This document shows positions 33,060 through 46,300 of a DNA stretch of 64,000 nt, piece after piece. The notes under the pieces are model-generated. The model was not told the origin of the DNA. It saw only the letters and a list, made by a program, of their open reading frames with translations, and made no database searches. The position numbers were made by a program, and so were the translations under genes. This DNA is from Apoderus coryli (taxonomy: Eukaryota > Arthropoda > Insecta > Coleoptera > Attelabidae), in assembly GCA_911728435.2 (NCBI GenBank), contig OU452203.1, forward strand, positions 14,281,651-14,345,650. Direction: 5' to 3'. Within the stretch, counting starts at the first letter, position 1, and each line of letters starts with the position of its first letter.

Positions 33060-35760
33060 GTACGCAAAATAGTTTATTTTTTTAAGTTTTATTATAAAAT
33101 TTATTTTGCCCCCTTTTCTACTATTTACGAACGCCTATGTAAAAAAAATTGTTATGCGGCATGTTCTAGGTTATCTTATATCAATCTATATATAATTAGC
33201 CAGTTTTTCTGTTATATTAGGGATTTTTTTTTCGTTTTTGACCTTTTTTACACTATTTTCAAACGCCTGTCTGAACCAGCTGATTTATGTAACATTTTTT
33301 AGTTTATATTCTATCACAACTATGAAAAATTGTTCCGTATTTGGAATAAGTTTAGGAAGTACCTATATATTTTTTTATTTTGACCCCTTTTACACTATTT
33401 ACGAACGCCTATGAAAACAAGTTATTTATAACACATTTTATGCAACCAATGCCTCGCATTTCACTCTTCACTCTGATATGCATAATTATGGTACGCGAAA
33501 TCGAAATGACATATTGCCTGAATTTCACCACCTATTGAGGACTAGGAAAGGTTCTGACTATTATTGTGTTAAATTTTATAATAAGCTGCCGTCTCACATA
33601 AAGAAACTTGGTGAAGTCCAGTTTAACAAAAGTATTAAATCCTTTTTGATATCTCAAGCTTTTTATACCTTTGAGGACTATTTCAAGAGCGATATTGTAA
33701 GATTTTTCTAGATTTTAGTTTGTTTTATGTTGTTGCTATTTTAATTTGTTTGTAAGCCTTTCTTTGTTGCTGTAACTTTGATTGAATAATTTTTGTTCTT
33801 TTTTGACGTACTATACATGTTTTGTAACATAAGATGGTGAATAAATATATCTATCTATCTATAGGTTATATTCTATAAAAGCTATGAATAACTAGTCAAT
33901 ATTTCTGCTATTTTTAAGAAATACGTTTTTTTCTAATCTTTTTACCCCATTGTACACTTTTTCGAATGTCAATGTGGTCTAATTATTTAGGTTATGTTTA
34001 ATTAAACGCACAAAAAATTATTCAATATTTCGGATAAGTTTAAGAACTATGATTTTTTTTAATTTTTGAACCCTCTTTTAAACCCCTTGCCTACGTCCAC
34101 CACCTATAAATATCCTGTAGTATATTTGTACCAAATGTGGTTAAAATCCGTTAAGTGGTTTTTGAGTTATCACGGATACATTTTTATTCTGACCCTTTTA
34201 TAGAATTTTCACGTCTATGGTTACGTTAATTTTTGTCGTGTATTTTTAACACCAATTCAATTAGTAAAATAAAAAAAATGTTTACATTTAAAATATTTTT
34301 TTTATTTTACCCCCTTTTCTACTATTACGAACGCCTATGAAAATAAAAATTTTATGCTGCATTTTGTAGGTTATCTTATCAAAACTATATATAATTAGCC
34401 AATTTTTCTGGTATATTTGAGAAACATTTTTTTTTTCGTTTTTGACCCTTTTTTTAGACTGTTTTCGAACGCCTGTGTGAACCAAGTCTTTTATGGAATA
34501 TGTTTTAGCTTATCTTATATCACAACTATGAAAAATTATTCCATATTTCGAATAAGTTTAGGAAATATATATTTTTAAAGGTTATATTCTATCAAAGCTA
34601 TAAATAACTAGTTAATATTTCAGCTATGTTTAAGAACTACGTTTTTCTTAAATCTTTTTTACCCCATTTTACACTATTTTCGAACGCCAATGTGGTCCAA
34701 TATTTTATGTTCAATATTTTAGGTTATATTCAATTATATCCGTAAAAAATTATGCAGTATTTCGGATAAGTTTAAGAACTATGATTTTTTTAATTTTTGA
34801 ACCCTCTTTTAAACCCCTTGCCTACGCTCAATGTTAATCACCACCTATAAATATCCTGTAGTATTTTCGTACCAAATGCGGTTAAAATCCATTAAGTGGT
34901 TTTTGTGTTATCACGGATACAAATTTTTTTGACCTTTTTATAGAATTTTCACGGACGCCTATGGTACATTAATTTTTGTAGTGACTTTTTAACACCAATT
35001 CAACTACTCGAATATAAAAATGTTTACATTTTAAATATTTTTTTATTTTACCCCCTTTTCTACTATTTACGAACGCCCATGTAAATAAAAATTTTATGCT
35101 GCATATTGTAGGTTATTTTATATCAAAGCTAATATATAATTAGCCACTTTTTCTGGTATATTTAGGACATTTTTTTTTTCGTTTTTGACCCTTTTTTTAG
35201 ACTATTTTCGAACGCCTGTGTGAACCAATTCTTTTTAAAAAAATTATTCCATATTTTAAATAAGTTTAGGAAATATATATTTTTTATGTTTTGACTCCTT
35301 TTCCACTATTTACGAACGCCTATGCAAGTAAGATATTTATGACACATTCTATAGATATTCAAAACTATAAATAACTAGTTAATATTTCTGCTATGTTTAA
35401 GAAATACGATTTGTTTAAATATTTTTTTACCCCATTTTACACTATTTTCAAACGTCAATGTGGTCTAATATTTTATGTTCAATATTTTAGGTTATATTCA
35501 ATAAAATGCGTAAAAAATTATGCAGTAGTAACTTTAAGGACTATGAATTTTTTTAATTTTTGAACCCGCTTTTAAACCCATTGGCTACGCTAAATGTTTC
35601 CCAAAATCTAATCAGCTCCTTGCCATGTCCAATAGTATTTTTGTACCAAATTTGCTTAAAATCTGTTAAGTGCTTTTTGCGTTTTCGTGGATACAGACAG
35701 ACAGATATTTTTTTAAAACTACTTATTTATGTATAAAATGACCAAAAACAGGTAGGTATT
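33060..35760. repeat. Satellite-like field of GAACGCCTATG repeats
   Basis: Blocks of about 100-150 bp begin TTTTGACCC-CTTTT-ACTATTT-ACGAACGCCTATG and recur near 33118, 33250, 33395, 34320, 34458, 34680, 34928, 35065, 35207, 35308 and 35445. They are arranged in larger copies of about 750 bp (34290-35040, 35040-35700, part of 33060-34260). Each larger copy includes a GGTTAAAATCCRTTAAGTGG sequence and the last ends in CAGACAGACAGA. No gene except a retrotransposon tail inserted at 33445. Confidence 0.65.
33445..33862 (+). mobile_element. 3' end of a non-LTR retrotransposon
   Basis: The frame 33478-33711 (HNYGTRNRND, YYCVKFYNKLPSHIKKL, FLISQAFYTFEDYF) matches the C-terminus of a non-LTR ORF2. 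It ends in a TATCTATCTATC tail and interrupts a satellite block (ACACATTTTA before, TAGGTTATATTC after), so this is a strongly 5'-truncated insertion. Confidence 0.7.
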
Positions 35761-35839
35761 CCCGGTGAAATTACAAAAAAAAATTTTTCATGAAACTAAT
35801 AGTCTCCATATATATATATTACATAATATATGGAGAGCT

Positions 35840-36060
35840 AAAAATTAAAATGACTTACACCTAATAGTCCTTCCTTTACTTAACCTCCTGGATACCATAC
35901 CATCATCACCAATAACCAAGCTTTATATAATTCCAAGCACTAAATTTTTCACTATTCACCACTGTGTTTAAAAACTGAGTAGCCCGACAAACCGTATTAT
36001 ACCGATTTTTTTAGTAGACACATCACTATTACCAGACGACACCGACGGTCGCGGAGATGA
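35840..36060 (-). repeat. Exon-like tandem array, unit 5 (partial)
   Basis: Only the last block is present, up to an ATTAG-GTGTAAGT donor (35857). It encodes QSSPRPSVSSGNSDVSTKK, then stops. Separated from unit 4 by the satellite field. It may be closest to the ancestral first exon, since upstream sequence is unlike the other units. Confidence 0.5.
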
Positions 36061-39000
36061 TTGAAAATTAAATTTCAATAACTAAGAACAAATCTAATTA
36101 TTTATATCCACTTAATGTATTTCGCGATCACAATTTAAGCCATTCTTTGTGGTAAAATACCAAAAATATCTTCCCGAGTCTATTACACATCTTTACAGTT
36201 CGCGGAAAGATGGTGTACTGAATACAATAATATTTTATTTTAATCACACACAATAATAATTTTGTAAAACGCACTTTCTTTATCATAGTGTGCCGAAAAT
36301 CGATGCCTATAAACTGTGCCTATATCGCAGGGCAACAAAGAAACGTAAAAAAGTACATACCTAGTTCTATTGTAAATCGAGAATAATATTCTATAATATT
36401 ACAGATAAGAAAACAGAAAAAAAAACCAATAACGTAAACAACTGAGTAGTTTTTTTAGAGTTTTATTTTATATAGTCAGTTAAAATTTAACTTATTTCTT
36501 TTCTTAGAGGAAAATTACGATATAATTTAAAATAATTGAACTGACAACAACTACTTGTTGCAGATAGAAAATACATAACAAGTTCGTATATTTTTACACC
36601 TACAGGCTTTTTTTACGGAGATACAGAACATAGACCCCTCTAGGACGCCGTTAAAAATCGGTTGTTCTTGAATAACTTTTAAAGTAATCTGTATAATATA
36701 ACAAAAATTATAGTATACGATTAACGCAAGTAAGGAGCTCTTAAACTAGTGTTCTTGAAACTAATCTAGCTTTCTAGGCTTTGAAGCTTACATTTTTGAC
36801 ACCCTCCGTATAAAAAAGAATAAAAAAAGAAATCTTAGTATCCTGAACCTTCAACAACAACAAAAAATGTATTGTTTTTTTAGTTACGGCCTTGGAGAAT
36901 GTGTTGTTTTGTCACTGACAGAAAAATATTGAGGACAAAATAGAATAGTTTTGTTTGATCATTTTTTCTCATCAGTTGCTTTATTAAAAAGACTAAGATT
37001 ACTGGTGGCAAAAAATAAAATAGACGGTAATTTCGAGTATAGGGACAACAAATCAGTGCAAAACGCAAAAAGATGGAACCAAGATGAGGAACGTGTTCCT
37101 CTGTTAGATTTTAGAAGTGGTGTAAGTCTGGGATTGATAGCTTATTAAAATCATCTTCTCAAAACTCCAATGTCTCAAATGCTAAAGGCTCCGAATATTC
37201 AGCGATCTAATTCAATATTATATATGGAACCGACTCGCCAAAGATGTAAAATGCCTAAATACAAAGGCTTTACTCATTCCAAAATACGAAAACTGTGGAG
37301 TACATCTTTGTATAACAAAAGATAAAAATTGGTTTCATCACTTTAATCTAAATAGCTTAAAGTTTTTTACGTGTTCTTGCGTGGTGTTGCAAATATGTTA
37401 CATAATGTTTTTTGAAGAAAAACTATTAAAGCATTTTTTTTGTTATTAAAAATTATTTTCTTGTACCCTTTCTAATATAACATATTAGTCAATTAAGGGT
37501 TAACATTTTGCCGTATCGGCAAAAATAAAGGGATGGGTTAAAAGAAATGAGGTTCTAGAAAATATTTTTGCAACTCTTTATCCAATTTAAGTATACTTAA
37601 CCTCATAGAAGCTGACAGGATGGTCAGCGAAACGTTAGTTAGTAAATTGGGTGCAGGTTTTATACAGAAGAATTTTTTTATAAGTTTAGTTCCCTGTGGA
37701 ACTTTTCTGTCAAAAATGTCAAATACTTTGTGCATCTACTTTTGACCTCATATACCGGGTGTTCCATTTGAAACAAACAAGTTATTTAGAATTAAACTTT
37801 ACGTTCATATAACTTATATTATTGGACACTCTGTATTTAGTATTGAGGGTTTTTTATATTTGGCGTAACAAGTGATGAGTGGGTATATTTATCAGCCCAG
37901 ACTGACTTAAAAAGAACAAACGAGTAGGTGTGAATTTTTTCATGCAATTTATATTTTTTTAAAAATTAAAATATTTAAAAAACTGTCAGGTTTAGATGAG
38001 ATGTACTTTTATGAAAGTTAGGTTTATTTTGAACGGGGATTCTAAAAATATATTCATATACAGGGCATTGCATTTAAAAAAACATAACTATCATTCATTT
38101 CTTATATTTGGGACACTCTGTAAATAAAAATAAAATGTAGCCATAAATAATTTTTATCGAACCCATGAGTAAAACTTTTAGGAAATTAAATAGTTTGGCC
38201 ACACTATTCCGTGTGGTATGGCGTGAATAACCCTGTATAATATAAGCCAGTATAATATCTACCTAATAGATCTCTTTTTATGTTGCTTCATGGCCAACTG
38301 TTTTAGTGGAAATCCTTTCAGATTCAAATAAGTGTACCTAGTGTACTTATGTTGTACTTATTTAGTTTTAGTTATTGAAAACCGATATTGAAGAACATTC
38401 AATTCACTTTTAAATATCTTGTAAAATATTTAAAAAATCAAATACAATTCTTTTTTTAGTGAAATTTTAAATTGTGCAAGTGTCAAAAAAAGTAAAACTC
38501 GTTGGTAATTTTTTTTAGAGCTCTGAACATGTGGAGTACCTATTAAAATCCCGCTGCTTGTAAAATAAACCAAAGTGTCGATTAAAATTTATTGTTACCA
38601 TGTACCAAATGTATTCAGGTTATACACAGGGGATTGATATTTTCTTTTACATCGAGATATAGGACAAATACTTGAAAACTCTCAATGTTTTGGTTACACT
38701 GTAAGATTATTAAAAAAATCTTCTTCTGTTATACATAGATTTACGTATATTCACAACAACGACTCTCTATTTTAAAAAATGACTAAAACGGTGAAAACTA
38801 AAAACTTGCGTTTTTATTTTGATTTTACTTTTTCTTTTTTCGTAGGTTCGTTAGAAAAAATTACAATATAATTTGAAAAACCAAAACTTTGTTTATATTT
38901 CATCGCATATAGCACTACGTTAAGTTATTGTTAAGGTCTTCAGGTTTCTGGACACACCACAAAATATCTAAATTTATCAAGCAATTAAACTAGCATCAAT

Positions 39001-39227
39001 ACATTCAACATACAAGGTGTTTCCAAAATAGGTGGTCAAAATTTGTGAGCGAATTGGGGACGTCTAATCATAAAAAAGACCTAAATTGTAATTTTTCGAG
39101 AAGTCCTTATCTATAAAGATGTTAAAGGTGACTGCCTGAGGACGATTTTTTTGAAATATTTTCGAAACGAGTAAAGATGAATTAATCAAATGTAGCATAT
39201 TTATTCACCTAGTTAAATGTCGTAAAC
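36061..39227. other. Gene-poor intergenic DNA
   Basis: Short unrelated repeat ends near 37755 (CCGGGTGTTCCATTTGAAAC), 38062 and 38225; a GCTGAC-AGGATG-GTCAGC-GAAACG hairpin near 37612. No gene supported. Confidence 0.45.
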
Positions 39228-39620
39228 TGACATGAAATTGAATAAAAAAGGAGGACCATAGGCAGGTAAACCCTTTAATTATAACCTAACTTTTTTTTCT
39301 TGCGACTTTTATTCCATTTTGTTGCAAAAATGTGATAAAATAAAGTTTTCTACATAAAGAAAGGCGAACTTGTTTTATCTCGAAAAACTTAAAGGTTTTC
39401 GAGAAATTCGATTGTTTGAAAATTTTAGGACAAAACTGGTCCTTACTACACAGCATCAATAAAATTATTGAAATACAGTTTGCTAACGAAAAGTTTTCCA
39501 AAATTTTATTAATGTTGTGTACTAAGGACCAGTTTTGTTCTAACATTTTCAAACAATCGAATTTCTCGAAAACTTTTAAGTCCCGCCTATGTTCATCCTT
39601 TTTTATTCAATTTCATGTCA
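39228..39620. repeat. Long palindrome (foldback)
   Basis: Outer arms TGACATGAAATTGAATAAAA and its complement at 39228 and 39620; longer inner arms (39387-39462 and 39503-39584) share GGACAAAACTGGTCCTTA-type sequence. Total about 390 bp. Probably a palindromic transposon. Confidence 0.65.
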
Positions 39621-40210
39621 GTCAAAATTCACCTGAAGAAGTTAACAATAATTCCACGAAACGTATTGCTATATACGATGAAAGAAAAATATATTTTTTT
39701 AATTTTTTGAGATCATATTGTATATAATTGTTCCAGTGAGCCTACACCCTTGGCAAAAAAAGGAAATGTAAAATTGATACAAAGACGGTTCAACAAAAAA
39801 AATAAAAAGTGATTCCGGTTTTAAGTTTAATATGATTAAAAATTTGGTATACATAGATGTTGACGAAGGCTTCTGACTCATTACGTCTACTAGAGATTAA
39901 GATATGGTCCAATTTTCATTTCGTTAAAAGTGTATTGTTTAGACGTTCGGACCTTTCGTAAAATGAAAAGTACCATTGACGCTTTTTACCAACAACGTTA
40001 CTAAAAATATCTACTAAAATATTTTAATTCACATAGGTAGGTATAGGACTAAAACTGAAGCTAAGAAACATATCATGTGGTATTAAGTTAAAGTAATTTT
40101 ATTAATATTGAATTAAAAAAACAAGAAGATAACTACAAGTGTTTAAGACAAAACAACAGAATACCTAGTGATATTTGTTGTACAACAACAAAACAAGTGG
40201 GTTATTAACG

Positions 40211-40347
40211 ATGAATGAAAGTACTATCCAGTTAGCAAGAGCGCTAGTTGCTGATGAGCAAAAAGTTAAATCAAATAGTAATTCACCAGGAGGCAGTCCA
40301 ATACCGTTAAAGAAAACAATAATTTCGGACAAACTCAATCAATTCAG
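40211..40347 (+). CDS. NADK: NAD kinase alternative first exon a
   Basis: ATG at 40211, reads [20 protein letters not shown] and a Ser/Pro-rich stretch to DKLNQF, then a GTAAGA donor; ends phase 2 (AG), matching the G that begins exon 2 to give Arg. Confidence 0.7.
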
Positions 40348-43300
40348 GTAAGATATTTATATGAATGTTATAGAATATTTATTACTTTAAGATGAAAATA
40401 ATTTTTTTAAAGAAACATACTCAGTTGTTCGGGCTGATTGCAACCCTGTCGTTAAGGACATGTTGGTGTTACTTAATAATAATTTATCAATAAATAAACT
40501 GTTGCCTTCGAGGCACGAATAGCTCCATATTGAAGTGTAAGAGTATCTACTAATATGTTTGTGACCTTTTTTGTCATTTACCTTTCTCTATTTGACAAGC
40601 TAAATTTTCAAACAATGTGTTCTTTTAGACATCAGCTAAGTGGTTTTGAGTTAGGTATCGTGGATACAGATTTTTCTGATCGTTTTTAGTCTTTCCACGG
40701 ACGCCTATGCCTATGGTACCTTAATTTCTTATTGTATACTTTTAACATCCATTCAACTTACTTAAATGGCCTAAATATATAATTTTTACAGTCGAAATAT
40801 GTTTTTTTTATTTCGGCCCCTTTTCCAATATTTACGTTCGGCTACGGAAGCAACTTTTTATGATACATTTTATAGGTTCTAGCAAAGCTATAGATAACAA
40901 TTCAATATTTCAACTACGTATGCTAAGGAAATATGTTTTTTTTTTAGTTTTAGACCTCTTTTCTTTCTTTTCTGTTCTAATTTTTTTTTTATGTTAAATG
41001 TTTTACGATATACTTATTCTATGAAATCTATTTACTTTGAACCATGTAGTATGTATGTTAAACCAAAAATTACGGAAAACACGTATTTACCGGGAAATAA
41101 AAAAAATCATAAAACTATTAATAAAAAATATAACATACTACATAATATTATTATATTATGATATCGAGAGATAAAAAAATTCTCCTTCGAGCCGGATTTG
41201 AACCAGCGACCTATGGATAACTGATTTAAATTCCCACTACAGTCCACCGCTCTACCAACTGAGCTATCGAAGGTGATGATCAATATTCTCGACAGATTAC
41301 TTTCTAAAGACGATATGGTTTCTACAAAATACCCTTACAACAACTTACAACTAATAATAGTGAAGACATTAATTATTTATTAAACATAAGGCCTTATTAT
41401 CCTACGAAATATCAGCAATTTTCACTCAGCTTCCCGTCACGCATCTTCCTCTAAAAAATTAGATTAGCAGTTAACAATTGAGATACCTATTTTAACATTT
41501 CAGATCAGAGCCATTGATAGAAAATTTTGATAGTTTTTCGTTTCAGTAAGAGAAGTGAATTACGGTAGGTGATCATGTCGCATCAGCCCGAAGAATCAAT
41601 TAATTAATAACTGGTATATTCGTAGAAAAAGATATAAAAATGTTATTTAAAAACAATAAAAAAAAAATAGTATGCACTGCCCGGGAATCGAACCCGGGTC
41701 GCAAGAATGGGAATCCTGCATGATACCACTACACCAGCAGTGCTCAGTTGCCTTTATATTTTCTTCATATATAAATTCGAAGAATACCTATTTTCCTTTT
41801 TTGAATTCATAAGAGCTAATAATAATTATTATTAGACCTTATCAATTCAAAAAAATGAAAATCTTCTTTAACATTTCAACAAAAATGAACAATATCTCAA
41901 TCTATGATATTGTGTAATATTCAGAAACAAAAAATATTCCGGTACCGGGAATCGAACCCGAGCCTCCTGGGTGAGAGCCAGGTATCCTAGCCACTAGACC
42001 ATACCGGATACATATAAATAAAGGTTCTAAACGGGGTTTAAAACAACGTTCCTGTTTTAGTAACTTCTTATTTTATTGGAAGCAAGTCTAACTCCTAACT
42101 CCACCACAGCTGCTTAACAGACTGAATAATCCTACGTAGAATCAGGTATTTAATCATCATCTGTTTAGTCAAATATAAATTAGTGTTTTTTTAATGTAGA
42201 TATAGCAATATTGCTCGTTCCAGTATAATAGGTATAATACCTACCTATTTTCTTCAACTATAATTTAAATATGTGCAGTAGATTCAAATTTTGTTATAAA
42301 TACGTAATTCTTTTCCAATTCAGTATTTTTATTAATAGTAATAATTATTATTTTATTAGAATCTATACGATTCAGTCGATAGATGGAAGCTCCAAATATC
42401 GATAAAATATTTCTAATATATATCATGAGAACTCTATATTACACTCAATTACAGGTCACAGTATGTCGGAGTTACGAAATGAAAACGAATTATTTTTTAT
42501 TAGATAGTTGTCGGATAGATGGCGACAGTATCACTCAAAAATTTCAGGTTATTAAAAATTGAAAATTGACGTTTATAATAAAAACAATAATAAGTAGGTA
42601 CACTAAACACCAACTATAATTAATAAATCATAATAATGCAAAACGAGTTTAATGAAAAACCATGTTTATGTCAAAATGTAAAAGAAACCATGCACAGTTC
42701 AAATATAAATGAAGTCTGTGTTTTAACTTAAACACGTTGTTATATAATACAGTATTTTAAGTTCGGTGTACTGTATTTTTGAAAAAAAAAAAGTACTGAG
42801 GTATCTATTTTCCTCCGTAGTATCGCATTGATTATTATTATTATTTTTCAACGCTCAACTCTAGTTTGTGTCTTTGTCATGAAAATATAAGTAATGTAAA
42901 AGTAGTGTGTGTTATAAAAAATGATGTCAGGCCTATGGGTTGGTTCCGAAGTTGATTTGACCACTTTGCAAGAGTGTAGGTCAGCAGAAAGATTGGAATT
43001 TAGGTTAGAATGTTTGGTAAATAAAAAGTGTATGAATGGTTATGGTAATAACACACCTAATAACAGAAAATTTAGTGAAATTACATTGGAAAAAGTGAAA
43101 ACTGATGAGGAAAAACAACGAAGGCGCAGGTCAGAAACTTGGCCGTAAGTTTAAGTAAAGTAATTTATAATATTTCTTTAATTAATATTATAGTAGGTTT
43201 ATTCTTAATTTTAATAATAAAATTACACGTACTATAAGTCAGCTTAAGATACTATTAATTTCAACTATCCGGTATGGTCTAGTGGCTAGGATACCTGGCT

Positions 43301-46300
43301 TTCACCCAGGAGGCTCGGGTTCGATTCCCGGTACCGGAATATTTTTTTTAGATTCAATATAATAATTGTTTTAAATTTGAAATTATCTACGAGTCGTTAT
43401 AACTTATAATCATAAACCTTTGTAAGCTTCATTCATTATTTTGCCCCAAATCTTTAGTGCATGATACGTAATTATCTGCAACAGCAGAGAAAATACCTGT
43501 ACCGATGATCTAAATACTTACTCTTTATTTTTTATTTTATGCTTAACTATTTTAAGGGAAGAGAGACGACTGTATCCCCAATCACGATGAGCTAGTTGGG
43601 AATTTTGAACATTTAGACATCTATAAATGGAAAAAATAATTAGTATCTTCCTGATTATGTTACCAAAGAAGAAAATTATTTTGAAAGAAATCACCATTTT
43701 TATGCCTAGGCATATTTCTTCATAGGTGAATGACTCCGGACTTAGTTGATAGTTTATTTAAGTATTTAGACGCAATGTTTCAAAAAAATTCTTATCTTAA
43801 AGACGATTTTTTTACATTAGATATTTCCAAAAAAAATGCAGTCAATAATGTTTTTAATTAATATCATAAAGTTCGCTTTTGCTTGCTCACCACATTCATG
43901 ACGGATTACTTTTGATTTATTAGATTGTTTCTTTTGTTGAATTGACGACGATTGCACAAAGTACAAGTCACTATCCTTTATTTTATTAAAGAAACAAAAG
44001 TCTGGAGTGTTTTTGGGTTAGTCCTAGTATATACGAGTTTATATATATATATATATATATACGATCGTATAATTATGATGCAACAGAATTTGTTGTATTA
44101 TTGTAGAAAGTTCTGTGTTGGTTCGACATCTTATAAAAACTATGTAATACAGTTCTGAACAATATGATGCTAAGTGGTAAATAACTTTTTGAACTATGGT
44201 AAGGAAATTTGAGCTATTTTTCCGTCAATGACATCGGCAGTAACAGAAATAATAAAAAAACTGAAAATGAGATTATAGCGGTTGTGCTAGAACAAAGGAT
44301 ATATCATGAAGGAATCAGTGTCTTTGTGACAGATCTCATTTAGCGAAACCTACCAGATTTGGATAAGAATCTTATGCTGCGTGCAATAAGTCAGACATTG
44401 TCGAGTGGAATGCAATCGAGAAGGGCGAGTAAAACGTGTTTGGTCCGCTGTGGTCGTTTGGATTCGTGTGCATCGTTTCAAATACGATAGATCAAATCGA
44501 AAATTCAACCCAAAAACTGTCATACAGAAGAAATTACAACAATGTGGTCAAGGAATAATAGTTCAGAAGAAGACACGGACATGAAATGGTCGACGTCAAA
44601 AGAAGAGGAAAGCTTATATAGACATTTCAGACTAGATGAAATCCTATACCAGTAGCCTAAGAAAAAGCCTCAAGTGGTACAGAAAGTAAGCTACCTATAG
44701 AAATACTGATTGGAACAGCGCTGGTAAACATTTTCGTTGCTCACCAAGAAATTACGAAACAGAAAATGTCGATAACAACTTTTTGAGAAGAAGTAATTCA
44801 CGGTTTATAAACAGCATAGAACAACATGGTCTTGAAGATATAGGTCGAAGTAAGAGACGTCGATGTGTAGTACGCTACAATAGAATGGCAAGAGAACTGG
44901 GAAGAAAACCAGCTGGTTCAAAAACTCCACAAAGTTGTTTCAGTACAGCTTGCGATAAATATTACTGTTTAAATTGTTTTTTGCCGCTCATGAAATTATG
45001 AAACTTATTTAAAATTTCCTATATTTGTCTTTATTTTCTTTGGATATTATAAGTGTTTTCATTTGTAATGCTTGTGGAACTTATAGTTTATTTGCAATAA
45101 TATTATGTAGTCTTCCTGAAAAAAAAATTAAATAAAAAAAAACATAAAAATGAAAATACTGACAAAGTCGTGCCGTGGTGCCACGTCGGCATCACCAGCC
45201 ATAGGCCGAAATGATTTTCCGGCTCTGTAGGCCGCATACTTTAAGATTACATACATTTAAATGCCGTCTGTGAATCCATCGTGGCACCACGCGGCAAAAA
45301 TTACAAATTAGTTCTGTGAGACCACTGTGGCTTCACGTGGTCTTATGGTCCCAAAGAGTTGTGAGGCCACATTGGTCTCATACGGCACTCAACGTGTTAA
45401 GATTTGTTGAAAGGCATTGTTTACCCTTAAAAGCATTGTTTACCCGTCTGAACTCAACATCGTGAGCTTCTTTGCTCTGTTCTGTTATACGTAGATGCTG
45501 CTCAATGAATCAGTTAAAAGGGCAAAATTTTGCATAGGTGCTCTGCAACGCGGTAGAAAATGCTTTAAGGTCCTTTTCGCTTCGCCACCATCAATGTTCC
45601 CGCAAAATAAACAAAATGAGATAAAAGACAGATAAACAAACGGGTGGTAAATTTTCGGTGGCCCATCCTGTATACTACATTAGTTCTCGAGATGACACGT
45701 CGTATATAATTCTATATTTATACATTTAATGCAAACAGAGCGGTGAATATTTATATAAACTTTATTCAAAACTTTTTCATGGCAAAAAGACAGAGAGAAT
45801 CAGTATTGTTCAAAAATCCAATCCAAAATATAGACATTATTTGTCTATTTTTAAATAATCAGGCGTTTTTTAATTCTTAACGATATATAACTATATGTTT
45901 TACAATTTTTTTGTAAATTCAGTAAATAAGTAGGTAGTTTGTTGAAAAATCAAAATGAATAGTAACCGTAAAAAATGTGTAGTTCAAGGAAAATGTTCTA
46001 ATAATAATAATAGTTATTCAAGGTGTATTAGTTTGGTAGATGCACAAGAGATTAACCGGTATGGATATTTTAATTTTTATATACAGTGTGATTCAGACTT
46101 TCAGTAAGAATGACCTTCAGCCAGAGAAATCTTTAAATCAGAGAAAGAGATATATAAAAGGACTTTCAAATTAAGCGTATTTTTTATTGGTAATGGAAGT
46201 ATGACTACCTGTTTAAGCTTCACAGTGCCAGTGGTTCATTTTTTGTTATTTTTCATGACATTAACACAATTGTGGCCACTAATGCCACGAATAATTTCTC

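Noticed and set aside
24810..36060. CRISPR array or bacterial operon
   Set aside because: Repeat length, splice-like borders and neighbours are eukaryotic; no short regular repeat-spacer pattern anywhere in the window.
37608..37640. GCTGAC-hairpin-GTCAGC-GAAACG
   Set aside because: Hairpin and GAAAC are present, but the CTGANGA core is not.
39632..39666. CTGAAGA...CGAAACGTA, possible hammerhead
   Set aside because: No helix II pairing between the two core parts, no helix I.
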